A stretch of 64,000 nt of DNA from Hymenopus coronatus (GCA_030762935.1 CM060900.1:435662259-435726258), one strand, 5' to 3'. Positions 45,732 to 57,010 are shown, counted from the first letter of the stretch. Program-made: numbers and translations. Notes: a model not told the origin generated them from the sequence alone.

Positions 45732-46284
45732 AAAATAATCAAAATGCAAGAAGTATGGGGAAACAACTATTTCATAAGTTGCCTAAAGAAATATTAATCT
45801 TTAAAAATAACAAAAGGAATATTAAAATTTGTAAAAATTTACTTATCAAAATTCATTCTATAGACTAAGTACTACAAGCTAAATTAAGTTGTAAATATAT
45901 ATATATTTATCTATCTGTGTGTGTGTATGTGTGCATGTGCACACTGAGCGCGTGCACCCAAACCAATAGACTAACTCACCTTCATTGAAAATGCTTACCC
46001 TTCTAATCCACAAAGCGACAATGGACTGAAAACAAAAGTTTGCAAAGCTGTAAACCAACAAAAGTAATAGGGTTGTCAACTTTTCTGTAGCAGCGCTTAG
46101 GGTTAGAGTCCATCAGCTCACCAATACATTATAGCTCTATAGTGGCATCAAATTATAACAAAGGTTGAGGGTTGTGAGCTGCATGTAGATGACTGGAGAA
46201 AGCTTGAAATGATTCAGAGTCACAGCAAAATAATTTTCCTGTACTAAAGGTGGACAATAAATAAACTGGCTTCAATGCTCATTA
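45732..46284. other. Unassigned; AT and GT microsatellite near 45890-45945
   Basis: Alternating (AT)n then (GT)n, followed by unassigned sequence up to the Jockey target site. Nothing else recognised. Confidence 0.4.
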
Positions 46285-46295
46285 GCATGGAAGTT

Positions 46296-46320
46296 TTTTT
46301 TTCCCCCTTTTTTTTTTTTT
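46296..46320 (-). repeat. Interrupted 3' tail of the Jockey element
   Basis: Read on the minus strand the tail is A13, G5, then about 7 A (up to 9 if shared with the TSD). Confidence 0.9.
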
Positions 46321-46464
46321 AATGATTTATTGATCGATCAGCGCATGTGCGCTCTACAGATCATTGATTTTAGACATTATTTACATGCATGATACTGAAT
46401 AACATTGAAATGAGGTAAGCCCCATTGGGCCCCTCATAAGTAGGTACATTTTTTTGTTTTTATT

Positions 46465-49191
46465 TTACAGAAAGTCTTGCTGTGAGAGCTGGTCCAGTGG
46501 TAGGCGACTCTTGATGCGAGTTGGATAGCTAGATTTTCTGCCAAGAGAATAGTGAATGGCTCCTGAGACGTCTTTTAGCTTGCTGTAAAACTGTTTGGCT
46601 TGTGAAGAAATTGACTGTTGAATGATGCTGATTCCAGTTTCTCTATGTAGTTGACTATTTCTGACAAACCATGGTGCATTCGTTGAGATTCGCAATATTT
46701 TGTTTTGAAATGTCTGGATACGTTTGATTTCAGAGGGACTAGTTCCTCCCCAAACTGGACAAGCGTATAGTAGCAGTGGTCTTAATAGAGTCGTGTAAAG
46801 TAGTGTGCAGTTTTTTAGTTTGAGTGAAGATCTTTTGTTGAGGAGGGGGTAGAGTTTTGCCAGTCTTGCTCGGGCTAGTTTAAGATTGTTGCTTATATGT
46901 GGTTTCCATGTGAGTCGTCAATCCAGGAGTACACCGAGATATTTCACTGTTTCTGTATTAGTTTTCCAGGGTATCTGTTTCGCTGGGAGCGTTACTTGTG
47001 GTGGATAGTTTTGTCTGCATAGTGTAAAGACCATTGCTTCACATTTTTGCTGATTGAGCGAAATACGCCAGTTGTCTAGCCAGGGTATAATTAAGTTTAA
47101 GGTCTCTTGAAGGTGATTTCTGGCGGCGTGGATATTGCGATGTGTTGAGAAGATTGCAGTATCGTCCGCATACATAGCGATTTGAGCTGTAGGCGTTGCA
47201 GGCATATCAGAGGTGTACAGGTTGAACAGAACTGGTCCCAGGATAGATCCTTGAGGAACTCCGGCTGATATAGGTTTTGTAGAAGAGTGACAACTACCTA
47301 TGCGGACTGAGAATGTTCGTTGTGACAGAAAGGAAGAAATTATTTTATAGAGGTAGTCTGGAATGCCGTTGATGGACAGTTTGTATAGAAGACCCTGATG
47401 CCAAACCCTGTTGAATGCCTGAGTGAAGTCAAGGAAAGCTGCAGCTGTGTGTTCTTGCTTCTCGAAGCCTTGTGCCACTTGCTCTGTAATCCGGAGAATT
47501 TGATGGGTGGTTGAATGTTTACGACGAAAACCGAATTGAAAGGGAGGTAATACTGATGCTTCATTGAGAAATTTTGTTAAACGCTTCAGTATAATCTTTT
47601 CATACACTTTGGACAGAGTTGGTAACAGACTTATAGGACGATAATTGTTTGGGTCTGAGGAGCTTTTCCCAGGTTTATGAATAACAATAATTATATCGTG
47701 TTTCCAGATTCTGGGGAAGTAGCCCATACGTATGAAACTATTGAAGAGTGAGGCTAGAATAGCAAGTGCTTTGCGAGTCAGATGTTTTAATACAAAATTT
47801 GGAATTAGGTCATGACCCGGCGATTTTCTTGCTGGTAGTTGCTGGTTTATGAACAAGATTTCTTTTGGCGAAGTGAAGTCAATGGGAAGTGGAGCAGTGG
47901 TATAAGAACCAGGAAAACGTTCAATTTCGTGGTTGAATTCTTCGTTTATCACTGGGTTTGGGCTGAAGATACATTGTAGAGTATTTGCGAATAGTTCCGA
48001 CTTCTCAAAGTCGGTTATGTAGTGTTTTCCATCTTGTATTAAGGGTGGAATAAGCGTCGGTTCTTTTACTATTCTTTTGGTTTCTTTCCACAAGGATGAA
48101 TCTTCTGGTGAAATGCTGGAGAGGTGCCGTTGGTAAGTCGAGAACCGGTACTCATCCATTTGTTTTTTTACCTTTCTTGTGAGTTGGTTCAAGCAATGAA
48201 GTTGCCAGGTTTCTCTGTACTTCTGCCAAAGCCGGCACGTTTTGTGTTTTTCTTTCAAGAGAGACCTGATGTTAGAGGGCAAAGTTTCGTGATAGGGTTT
48301 TCTTTGTTGCTGAGGTCTAGCTGGAGCTGTGGATTTGTCTATGGCTGAAGTTATGACTTTTGGTAACTCAAGAATTGCTGCTTCTGCATCTCTGGGACTT
48401 TTCAGGTTGCACTCAGGTTTTAGCTCGTTATCAATTACATGTTGGAAGGTTTCCCAATGTATGAAACCTCTGCTGAGTCTCCTAGTGGACTGTGGAATTA
48501 AAATCAGATTGTTGTCAAATGATATCAAGACTGGGGAGTGGTCGGAGTCCATTTCAGGTAGAACAGCCATGGTGGGAAAGCCTAATACATTTTTGTAAAG
48601 TACTATGTCTAGTATGTCAGGTGCTACATTTTGCCTAAAGAAAGTAGGACCAGGTGGGGCTAAGATGTTAACTGCATTGCGTTCAGCTGCTGTTAATAGT
48701 CGTCTTCCGTTTGGAGTTGTCACACGGCATCCCCATGTTTCATGCTTACTATTTAGATCTCCCACGAGAAGGGTTGGCACTGTGTCAGAGAATATAGTAG
48801 TAATATCCTGGTCATTGAGGCAGAGTCCTGGTGGCTTGTATGCTGAGATTATTGTCGTTTTAGTGGAGTTTTGCATGGATATTTGAACTGCGCAAGCTTC
48901 GAGGCTAGTTAGTTGGGGTAGTAGGACCGAGGAGTGGTGTATTTCCTTACGAATGAAGATGGCCACTCCACCCGAGGCGACGAGAGCTTCGCGATCGGAC
49001 CTATACGCTGCATAACCAGGTACTGAAAACTTTTCCTGTGGTGCTAGATGAGTGTCAGTGACGCAAGCTACTGCGACGTTGTGTCTTGAGATGATTTCCA
49101 GAAAGACTTCCCGCTTGGCTTTGATTCCGTTAGCATTCCAGTTTAGTATAGTTAGTTGAGAGAATGTATATACTTGATTTTTAGTGGCCAT
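46465..49191 (-). pseudogene. Jockey ORF2: endonuclease and reverse transcriptase, one internal TGA
   Basis: ORF2 nicks the target and reverse-transcribes the element RNA. Starting at the ATG at 49191-49189, the frame covers 908 codons to TAA at 46465-46467, with a single TGA at 46918-46920 after residue 757. Endonuclease: LNWNANG at 16-22, THL block at 47-49, GDLNSKH at 144-150, DSDHSPV at 215-221. RT: FLDFTQAFN at 586-594 with catalytic Asp588, GVPQGSILGP just after 640, and YADD at 674-677. The C-terminal region beyond the stop (RLTWKPHI, PLLLYACPVWG, LRISTNAPWFV) remains in frame. Asp46 replaces the Glu usually found in the ETHL metal-binding block. The TGA sits where CGA (Arg) would give the usual continuation. 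An inactive but very recent copy. Confidence 0.92.
46918..46920 (-). other. Premature TGA in Jockey ORF2
   Basis: This codon follows LGVLLD and precedes RLTWKPHI, in the same frame. A single C-to-T change in CGA would account for it. Confidence 0.85.
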
Positions 49192-50476
49192 TAGCAAACA
49201 AACTTGCAAAAAGCTGTAATAAAAAGGATTTGATTTTTGGTAGATATGGTGCTAGAAAATTAATAGCTAGCTGAATAAGGTTTCCAGTGTCATCGGAGGA
49301 AGAAGCGGAAGAAGAATTTTGTGCAAATGCTTGCTGAGTGGAATGTCGGTAACTTTTATCTTCTGGAGGAACTGAGCGTGGCCACTGAGGAGTTTCAGGA
49401 GCAGAACAAGAAGAAGTTGGTGTCAGCTTTGGAAAATTCTCCAGGTTTAGCTTTGGTGGTGTAGGTGTTTTTACGGGTTCAGTTACAGTTGCATTGGATT
49501 TATTTTTTAATTCCAAGTAAATACGACAACCTCTAAAATTTGCCGGATGAGCTTCTCCGCAGTTCACGCAGGAGGGCTGAGTATCTTTGTGTTTTGGGCA
49601 TTCAGAGAAATGATGGTTAGAGGGACACTTTACACATCGAGGTGCAAGTTGACAGAAGTTTTTAGTATGCCCATAGCGCTGGCATCGTGTGCATTGTGGG
49701 ATGCTTGTGGGTTTCTTACGGTATTCAACTTTTATTAAAGCATGGTGAATGTGTTTGACTTCAAAGATCTTCTTTCCTTGTTCATTGTTTTCTAATTCAA
49801 CAGCGCATAGCGGCATAGGTTGACGATCTTTGTAAAAGAGTCTTGTAACTTTTATCACTGGTAACTTCAGAGTGGTTAATTCTGTGGTTATGTCGTCGTT
49901 TGTAAGAGAGTAGGGAACATTTCTCAAGATAACTTCAAGTCTTTTGAAATTTGGATCACGGAAGGTGTGAAAAGGGAGCTTTGATTCTTCCAGGAATTTT
50001 GTAAGGGCTCGGAAGTCATTGACTGAAGTTGTATTTATTTTAAGGACTTTATTTTGCTGTTGTGTTGAGTAGTCATCTTTTACAATAGTACCTATGTCGC
50101 GGATAATCTGCTGGTAGTTGTTCACTTCATGGAGAAAAATGGGTGGGATCCTGATTTTAGAGGCTGTAGTAAAATTTACTTCAGCGACTGTGTCGTTAGC
50201 TTCCTCCATTGTTTCCAAAGGGGAAAATTTATTGTGTATGGAGGTTAAGTCCACAATATATTTAGAGCTTACAGCTGAGGCTGAAGTTGTATGCTTTTTG
50301 TTAGGAGTGAAAAACCCATCACTTGACATGGAGGCATTACCTTGATTGAGATCTTCAAGCGGGCGTTTATAAACTAACTTGGGTGTTTGTAAGATTGAAC
50401 GAGATATAGTAGAAATTTCCACAGGATTAATAGAATGTGAATCTGAGAATGTTTGTTCTTGTTGATTAGATTGCAT
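49181..50476 (-). CDS. Jockey ORF1 (Gag-like nucleic-acid-binding protein, 431 aa)
   Basis: It binds element RNA and forms the ribonucleoprotein used for retrotransposition. The frame opens further upstream at a TTG, but the first ATG is at 50476-50474 (MQSNQQEQTF), which is the better start. An RRM-like/PRE-C2HC-type region covers about 175-255 (RLEVILRNVPYSLTNDD). Three zinc knuckles follow: Cys262, Cys265, His270, Cys275; Cys281, Cys284, His288 or 289, Cys293; and Cys303, Cys306, His310, Cys317. The C-terminus (330-400) is Pro/Ser-rich. The frame has no stop or shift. It ends in TAA, 11 nt into ORF2. Confidence 0.9.
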   Translation of the reverse strand: MQSNQQEQTFSDSHSINPVEISTISRSILQTPKLVYKRPLEDLNQGNASMSSDGFFTPNKKHTTSASAVSSKYIVDLTSIHNKFSPLETMEEANDTVAEVNFTTASKIRIPPIFLHEVNNYQQIIRDIGTIVKDDYSTQQQNKVLKINTTSVNDFRALTKFLEESKLPFHTFRDPNFKRLEVILRNVPYSLTNDDITTELTTLKLPVIKVTRLFYKDRQPMPLCAVELENNEQGKKIFEVKHIHHALIKVEYRKKPTSIPQCTRCQRYGHTKNFCQLAPRCVKCPSNHHFSECPKHKDTQPSCVNCGEAHPANFRGCRIYLELKNKSNATVTEPVKTPTPPKLNLENFPKLTPTSSCSAPETPQWPRSVPPEDKSYRHSTQQAFAQNSSSASSSDDTGNLIQLAINFLAPYLPKIKSFLLQLFASLFANGH

Positions 50477-50779
50477 GGTGTTGGCAACCAAACAAAAGAC
50501 AGTCTGCTTTGCAGACAAATGACGATCTGCTTCGCAGACAACTGACAATCTGCTTCTTTAACAAATGGCAATTCTGAAGAGAATGGAATTAAATATATAA
50601 TAAATAATGCGTTATGTACAACGCATGGAATTCCTAACATTTATACTGCTTGTTAAATGTTTGGGGAAAACTTCTATAAGCGAAATTACTTACAGGTTTA
50701 GCTGGTTGTGAAATATTGCACTTTTTAATAACACAGAAATAACACTATTAAAAGCTGTGCTCACCGCCTCCTATCGTGC
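50477..50779 (-). promoter_or_regulatory. 5' UTR of the Jockey element
   Basis: On the minus strand the element starts GCACGATAGGAGGCGGTGAG directly inside the TSD. Jockey elements use internal promoters in this region; no specific motif was pinned down here. CTTCGCAGACAACTGACA and related near-repeats occur just upstream of ORF1. Confidence 0.7.
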
Positions 50780-50790
50780 GCATGGAAGTT

Positions 50791-52417
50791 AACGGGCATA
50801 TATCTTTTTCAGGTCAGGTGAAAGTTGCATAAGAAAATTTGGTTCAGGCAGCTTATGTCCTCTGGGGCAAACAGCTGCAAAGTGGATGCCTGCCTGAAGA
50901 ATGGTGGTGAGTGATAGAAAGCTAAGCTCTTTACTTGGCAGGGAAATCACATTTACCACCATCGGCACAAGAATTTAAAGCATAAGATTACTGGAGCTGT
51001 GGATCTGAAGGTATTCTTTCTCATGATTATATAACTTAAAATTGACTAACATTTCTTAAATTATACTTAATTAGACCAGCTGCACTCTTATATCATCTGG
51101 AGATCGAAGACAGTGATGCTTGAAGTCTGTTACCTTAAATTTAGTGTTGGGCAACATTTCTAACCAATGGGCATTTGCCCACAAACATGTAAAGTCAGCT
51201 ACACAGACTGCTGAACTGTAGAGTTTGCATGGCCTAAATCCATGGTGGTAGAAAATTTTAATTTGCTGTTTGCATTGGTGTAAACAGATTAATAAAAGCT
51301 AAAATAAAATATACATAATCTGGAGTGATGTGTTTAACCTCCCATTTTAAAAATAGGCAGTTTTCAGTTTGACAACAAAAGAAAACTACAAATGTAAAAA
51401 CAAATTGATGAGTCCAGGAATATTGTTGCTGGAAAATACACACCGAGAGTCAAGAGAGATAGAAGCATTCAGGGGTTTGCCTTCCAATTATTTTTATTTA
51501 TGGACATCTACACATAACATAGCACAGAAAACAGCAGTATGAGAATGTAACTTTCGGAGTTCATAACATGTATGGCAACCTGGATGTTAGTATAGAAATG
51601 CTGAATTAACAGTTTTGCAGATTGCAGATTTTGGTGTCTGGTTTACTCATTGTAGAAAACATTATTGCAATGTATGCTGCAAGATCCTGTGACTAGTCAC
51701 ATCATGCTATTTTGAACTTCCATAGGTTCACCATGCAGTGGTGGGAATTTCCTGCCAATTATCTAGCCACCAACTGCTTCATGTCATAAGTCATGAAGCC
51801 TTTGTTTGCTATTTCACTTGTCAGTCAGCCTTTTAATTCTTGTCTTCCTATGTGGCCAGTAAAGCAATTGCCATGCCACTCTTAAGAATTGCTGAGTCCT
51901 GTGGTTTGCTTATAAGTAGGTGCAAAGCTCGAACCTCCCAGTCACTTTTTCTGATTTTGGGCTCTGGTGGATGTGGAGATCTTAGGTCACCATTATATTG
52001 ACTAAAAGTGTAAAAGGAATTAAAATGTATAACTTAAGAACTTGGCATTCAAGATATAAATATTGTAACAGTGCATTTAGTAATTAGTAGATGAAATAAA
52101 AATGAATGAGATAACTCTGGATCCTCATCTTTTTCAACATGGTGAATCAAAGCGTGATACAGTCTAGTTGGTTTTCATGGCTTGGGTATGCCAGTGATGG
52201 TTCAATAAGTAAGAACCAATTGTTATCATCTTATAATGGAAGTTTGAAGACTGTTAATAATCAACTAAATTTGAAATTGTTAATGTTTGTTTTTACTACT
52301 GCATAATTCACCCACCACCATTTCACTGTTTAAAATGAAAGTGCTTATGCCACTAGCGTGGTGTATCATTACAGTGATATCCTCCCTATCAACATAATCA
52401 TCACTGTCATAATTTTT
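50791..52417. other. Unassigned stretch
   Basis: No gene or repeat recognised. Confidence 0.4.
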
Positions 52418-52473
52418 TTATTATTATTATTGTTGTTGCTGCTGCTGTTATTTGTTGTTGTTATTATTATTTG
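52418..52473. repeat. Degenerate trinucleotide repeat (TTA/TTG/CTG)
   Basis: TTATTATTATTG runs into TTGTTGCTGCTGCTG and back to TTGTTGTTATTATTATTT. Confidence 0.9.
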
Positions 52474-53080
52474 TAATTTTGTATAATGTAACTGCTGGTC
52501 TCAGAATTTAGCATTCCCTAAGCAGTAGAATATATAGTTAATACTTATTATCTTCTTGGCTGGCTGGTCATTACAGACAGACAGCTAGCTAACACTTTTC
52601 GCATTCTTGGCCAGTTGACAAGTCATGTTGCTATGAGAATTAAGATGTTGCCATGACAGCCCTATCCCCACTCTTAAGTCACTGATGTGATTATTTTATC
52701 TGGATTTTAAGTATATGACATTTGTTTGTCTTGTCATTAATTGTCTCATTTTTTGCTAATAAACCAAAATCAGACTGCAGACAACAGATTTCTGCACTGA
52801 CCAAAAGTGTGGGAAACGTTTAAGATTTTGATAAGGCACATTGTGCTTTCGACCCTCAAAATTTGTCTCTCAACATGCGCAACCATGTTTTTTTTTCAAC
52901 ATACCAACACCAGACCTCACCTGGGTTGAATAGCAGACCTTTCCTTTATTTTATGTTTGGGTAGCTGCTGACCTACATAGACAAGGTTTTGACTGGCCTG
53001 GGTTGCCTTTTTCTCGCCCTCTGTTTACATTGCAATATTTAAATTTTTGGAACATTCAATGTAATTATTTTCGAATGGGC
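52474..53080. other. Unassigned; possibly LTR-like near 52.6-52.8 kb
   Basis: GATTTTAAGTATATGACATT and later AATAAACCAAAATC have an LTR-like feel, but no ends or partner could be found. Confidence 0.3.
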
Positions 53081-53418
53081 TGATATTTGGTTTAACTCCT
53101 TGGCACGACAGCTCATGGGGAACCTTGGCCTACCGCCCGGCCGCTGCGTCCCCCATCTCGGTCCACTACAGACGTCGTGGATGGGGTGCAGTATTGGAAG
53201 GTGAGACGTGGTCAGCGCCTCGAGTCCCTCCCGGCCGGTTAATGCAGTCCTCATGACCTGGAGCCGCTACTTCTCCATCAAGTAGCTCCTCAATTGGCCC
53301 CCCAGGGACCTTACGAGGCTGAGTGCACCCCGGGCCAGGTCTCCCAGCGGGGGAAAAATCCCCACGCCGGTACTGGGGATCGAACCCAGGTCTCCCGCTT
53401 GGTATGATATTTGGTTTA
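53081..53418 (-). mobile_element. SINE-A, 5'-truncated copy with perfect 14-bp TSD
   Basis: TGATATTTGGTTTA occurs at 53081-53094 and 53405-53418. The 310-bp insert on the minus strand begins ACCAAGCGGGAGACC, so the A box present in the 45-kb copy is missing. It keeps the B box GGGTTCGATCCCC and ends with the SINE-A end (GAGCTGTCGTGCC-AAGGAGT), again without an A tail. Confidence 0.9.
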
Positions 53419-53505
53419 GTGGTTTATAGTGTCTCAATTTTTCTACTTTAGTGATATAAATTATTGTTCTTTCTTTTATCAACTTTAACATGACTTAGTT
53501 ACACC

Positions 53506-53781
53506 ATTCCATCTCTTTTTTTTTAATAGTTTTACGTCCTTTAACCTGGTTCGTCATATCGGACGATGAATGAAATTGGTGAAATGCTGCTCAAATGATC
53601 TCGCGGTCCAGGGAGCTTAATGTTACTTAACATTCATCTCTCAGGATAAGGGAAACCCCCGGGGGAAAAAAAAAAAAAACCTTATCCAGGTAACTCACCC
53701 TAAGCGAGATTCGAACTCATGACCTTTGGAATGTGAGGCAGACACGCTACCACCATACTACCCAGGTGGGCAATTCCATCT
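53506..53781 (-). mobile_element. SINE-C copy with 9-bp TSD
   Basis: ATTCCATCT flanks at 53506-53514 and 53773-53781. On the minus strand the head has A-box-like GGGTAGTATGGTGGTAGCG and B box GAGTTCGAATCTC. The body contains AGGTTTTTTT-rich sequence beside a CCCCCGGGGG palindrome, and the 3' end is an A-rich run. Confidence 0.8.
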
Positions 53782-55276
53782 TTGTTGGGGATATGAAGAT
53801 TAGTGTCACTGTTTACAGTGCTTTTGTAATGTTACATGAATCTAATGTTGTTCATCTTCTGGCTTTCCTGTAGTTAAGAATAAAATGTAATTACATGTAT
53901 CTTACTCTCTTTGCTAATAGCTACCCTCATCTAAGTTACCAAGATCTTTTCCATATTCTTTCAGCTTCTAGGGCTTGTATTAAGATCTCTATTGAAAAGT
54001 TAAAGTGTGCTAACCAGTATTATATCTAACTGTTGGTTAAATCGAGCGCTCCATACCACAAATGCTTGGTACCTCTAAGTTAGTTAACCTGGATTTTCAT
54101 TCAGTTTCATTCTACCTAGGTGGAAAGTTGTAGCATTAGATCTTCTAAATAAACTTTCTGCTGTAATTTTTTTGTGGGTCTGCCATTCCATTTATGTGTA
54201 AAATAAAATTAAGGATTTACTAAACTATTGTTGTGGGCTTTCGTGATTAATGTAGATAGTTAGTGATGGACTGAAAATAGGTAGATGCATTCAGAACTTA
54301 ATAAAATGTAGTTGCTGTTAATATTATGAGTTTATAGGTTAGGTAGTGGTAAATTTCCAAACCTTACGATACATGTATGAGAATTTTGCCATTAGTTTAT
54401 TTCACGTAAGTGAGTTTGGAATAAGTGAAGTGTGTTTTGAGATACTTAAAAATAATCTATAGTTTTTGGAGGTAATATAAACTAAGATAGCTACTTGTGT
54501 ACTGTAATATGGAAGTAGGGTAGGGAATTTCAGAACATTAGATTATGGGATCTCAATCTTAATATATTTTTTAAATTAATGGAAAAATGAATTTTGCATA
54601 AATAGCACTTTGGTAGCAGAAGCTGGGGTCTGTCTTGACTCTTTCATATGCTAACATGCATTTTATTAATATTAGTTAAAAGTATTGGAAACTGAGTAGG
54701 AAAGGAATGAAGTGGTTTACCTGATGTATAGGTATTGTACTTATTTTATTTGTATCAGGTGTTTTACCCATGGAAAGAAACAGCATCAGAAGTCACTGAG
54801 TTACAAAGAGACCTTAAACTCGTAAAGAGATTGTGATGCTACTAGAAGTTATTATAGAGCATAAGTTTGATAGAAAATAAAGCCATGGTGTATTTTTGTT
54901 TTCGTGAATCATTACCTAATCCCTCTCAAATTTAATTTTTAGATATTTTAGCACTTCTTTCTTGGCATCATTATAAAGGGAATAATGTAAAACTTCTGAT
55001 GGATTGAAGCATTTCAAAACTTTACTAACAACATACATTTCAGTGTTAACATACTCTGTGTTGCTTAGTGTAAATTAAATGAGTAAGTGCTGATATTTAA
55101 AAGAAAACTCCCATATACAAACAAAAAAAACAATCACTAATGTTATGTAGGATTTCACCATTAGCATAATCATGTAGATTAATATACAATTATGTTAGGT
55201 GATTTTGGAGTGTTACCATATTCCAATTTTTCATTTTGATTTTCTATAGTATAACAAGGAAATAAGTTATTTTCAG
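53782..55276. other. Unassigned AT-rich stretch
   Basis: No gene or repeat recognised. Confidence 0.4.
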
Positions 55277-55367
55277 GTTGCGTTACTTCTCCACCATTTT
55301 CAGTTTCCCCTATGGCCACGTCTGTTCCAACAGCATCAAAGTTTTCATACATTGGATGCCGAGAAAA
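55277..55367 (+). other. Candidate host exon (91 bp)
   Basis: Preceded by AGTTATTTTCAG and followed by GTAAGTACT, close to consensus acceptor and donor. A second acceptor-like CCACCATTTTCAG ends at 55303. The stretch is clearly less AT-rich than its surroundings and open in all three plus frames. One frame has ATGGCCACG at 55311 with a good context, giving MATSVPTASKFSYIGCREK up to the donor, which would suit a first coding exon. No gene is identified and chance is possible. Confidence 0.35.
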
Positions 55368-55647
55368 GTAAGTACTAGTGCAGGGGGTGGGGGGCAGTGC
55401 AATTTGCTGTGATGTAATTGGCTTCTAACTGTATGGCATTCACAGATTTAGTATTCAATATAATAATTCAATATATTTAATTTGAAATTTTCCCTTCTGT
55501 TTTTGTATGCATTTTTGTTCATTAAGTTTTAATGAATGGGTACAAGGAAACAATAGTTTTCACATGAAAGAAATATATTTTAATTTTTATTTTAAAAGAA
55601 TGGTACAACAAAGTGATAGCTTGCATGTGAAAGGAATATACTTTATA

Positions 55648-55650
<3 letters not shown>

Positions 55651-55701
<51 letters not shown>

Positions 55702-55733
55702 GTATGTGTGTGTACACACACACACACACACAA
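55651..55733. repeat. Compound (TC)n then (GT/AC)n microsatellite
   Basis: An uninterrupted 47-bp TC run (55651-55697) is followed by GTATGTATGTGTGTGT and a 20-bp AC run. Confidence 0.95.
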
Positions 55734-56141
55734 CAAAAATAAACAAATTAAATAATTCATAGACGTCCTTCTTTGAAGCATGAGTGTGGCTTTTGTTTAT
55801 TTTCTGAGCTCCTTTTCAAACACCTATGTCTCTTCATACTAGTTGTTGAATATTTTAATATACAACCACTTGTTTACAGTATATTTAGTTGGTTTATTAT
55901 CCACCCTCTCAACCATGGCACTGATCTGTTTCCATACATCACTTTTTCTTTTAGTTGCATTATCCTCAGTAATGATAAACTCACAGTTGTCTAATTTATT
56001 TTTGACTTCTCATAAATAGGTAATAACTTGTCTTGATATTCCTCCATGCCTTCCATTTCTGTCTTGTGTTTGTGACTCACATGGTAGACTCGTAATGCAG
56101 CTCTGGTAAACCTGCTAAGTGCTATTGTTGTCCTCTGTGGT
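55734..56141. other. No recognised feature
   Basis: AT-rich sequence; a 73-codon frame here has no motif. Confidence 0.4.
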
Positions 56142-56420
56142 CTAGAGGTAACATGTTAGCCTCTGGCTCCCAAAGTCATGGGTTCAAACCTGGGTGAGGG
56201 CATTGGATTGTTTTGGGGTGTAAAATCCTTAATATGGCTTCCTTTGGATGGGAAGTAAAACCATCAGTCCAGTGTCATAGATTTACGATACGTAAAAGAG
56301 CCTCAAGTCTGATAAAGAGGCATCTGAGCAAAATTAAGCAGTTTTTCATGCCCTATATAGAATGGGTTGCTGCAAACCTCAGCAGTTAGTCAGTCCATAA
56401 ATAAAACCTAATTTTTATTT
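56142..56420 (+). mobile_element. SINE-D, copy with tRNA-like head
   Basis: A-box-like GTGGTCTAGAGGTAACA (near 56138) and B box ATGGGTTCAAACCTGG (near 56180) have tRNA spacing. The body continues with AGATTTACGATACG, TGATAAAGAGGCATCTGAGC and CCCTATATAGAATGGG, shared with 9.3-9.5 kb. Confidence 0.75.
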
Positions 56421-56439
56421 TTTCTACAAGCACTATGTA

Positions 56440-57010
56440 TATAGTGTATCGAGAAGCTTTTGTATTCCACACAAAAATTTTATGTCAAGAGTTCACCAAA
56501 AGTATATGTTTTGAGGTTCCCTGAGTTCCAAAAAAATATTTTTAGAAAAAGGTCTGGTGTGCACATGCATTTGTGTGTGTGCAGGTGCTGCATAGCTCAA
56601 AAACTGAAAGTCTGTTAAGTACTAAATTTGGTATTCAAGTTTAGTATCTTCCAAGGATACAATGCAAATACTTAGAGAAAATCATCCCACCCCAAATTAC
56701 CCTTTACATGGAAACATTTTTAAAAACTTTTTTTTTTTTTTTCAAAATTGACTCTAATGATTTTAATTAAAATACAATGTACTAAAGGTATTTACATTAC
56801 AAATAAAATTTATATCTTTAAATTTTTGGGAACAACTTTTGTAGACCTGTTAATTCTGGATAAATGTTGCTTAATTTTACATAAATGGTAAACCATATAA
56901 AATAGACAAGAACTTGCCACACAAAAAATGTAGATCTCGTTAAAACACACAATTTGCCATATACATATTTATTGTAGAACTGACCATTTCTGTTACAAAC
57001 CACATGAGAT
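56440..57010 (+). repeat. Repeat R, plus-orientation copy
   Basis: GTATTCCACACAAAAATTTT head, GCATTTGTGTGTGTGCAGG microsatellite position near 56568, core CTTCCAAGGATACAATGC near 56651, TACCCTTTACATGGAAAC near 56698, and ATCTCGTTAAAACACACAAT near 56934. Confidence 0.7.

Larger units (their letters stand above)
46285..50790 (-). mobile_element. Jockey-type non-LTR retrotransposon, near full length, with 11-bp TSD
   Basis: GCATGGAAGTT occurs at 46285-46295 and 50780-50790, enclosing a 4484-bp element on the minus strand. From its 5' end it has about 300 bp of 5' UTR, ORF1 (gag-like, three CCHC knuckles), ORF2 (endonuclease, RT, C-terminal domain), a short 3' UTR of about 145 bp with AATAAATCATT, and a tail. 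Length and layout fit Jockey. Both ORFs are long and open apart from one TGA. This indicates a recent insertion compared with every other element in the window. Confidence 0.92.

Noticed and set aside
52590..52800. Possible LTR with AATAAA-like signal
   Set aside because: No TG...CA ends, primer site or partner LTR could be fixed.
55507..55755. 82-codon frame with Ser-Leu repeats
   Set aside because: Its repeats are translation of the TC and AC microsatellite.
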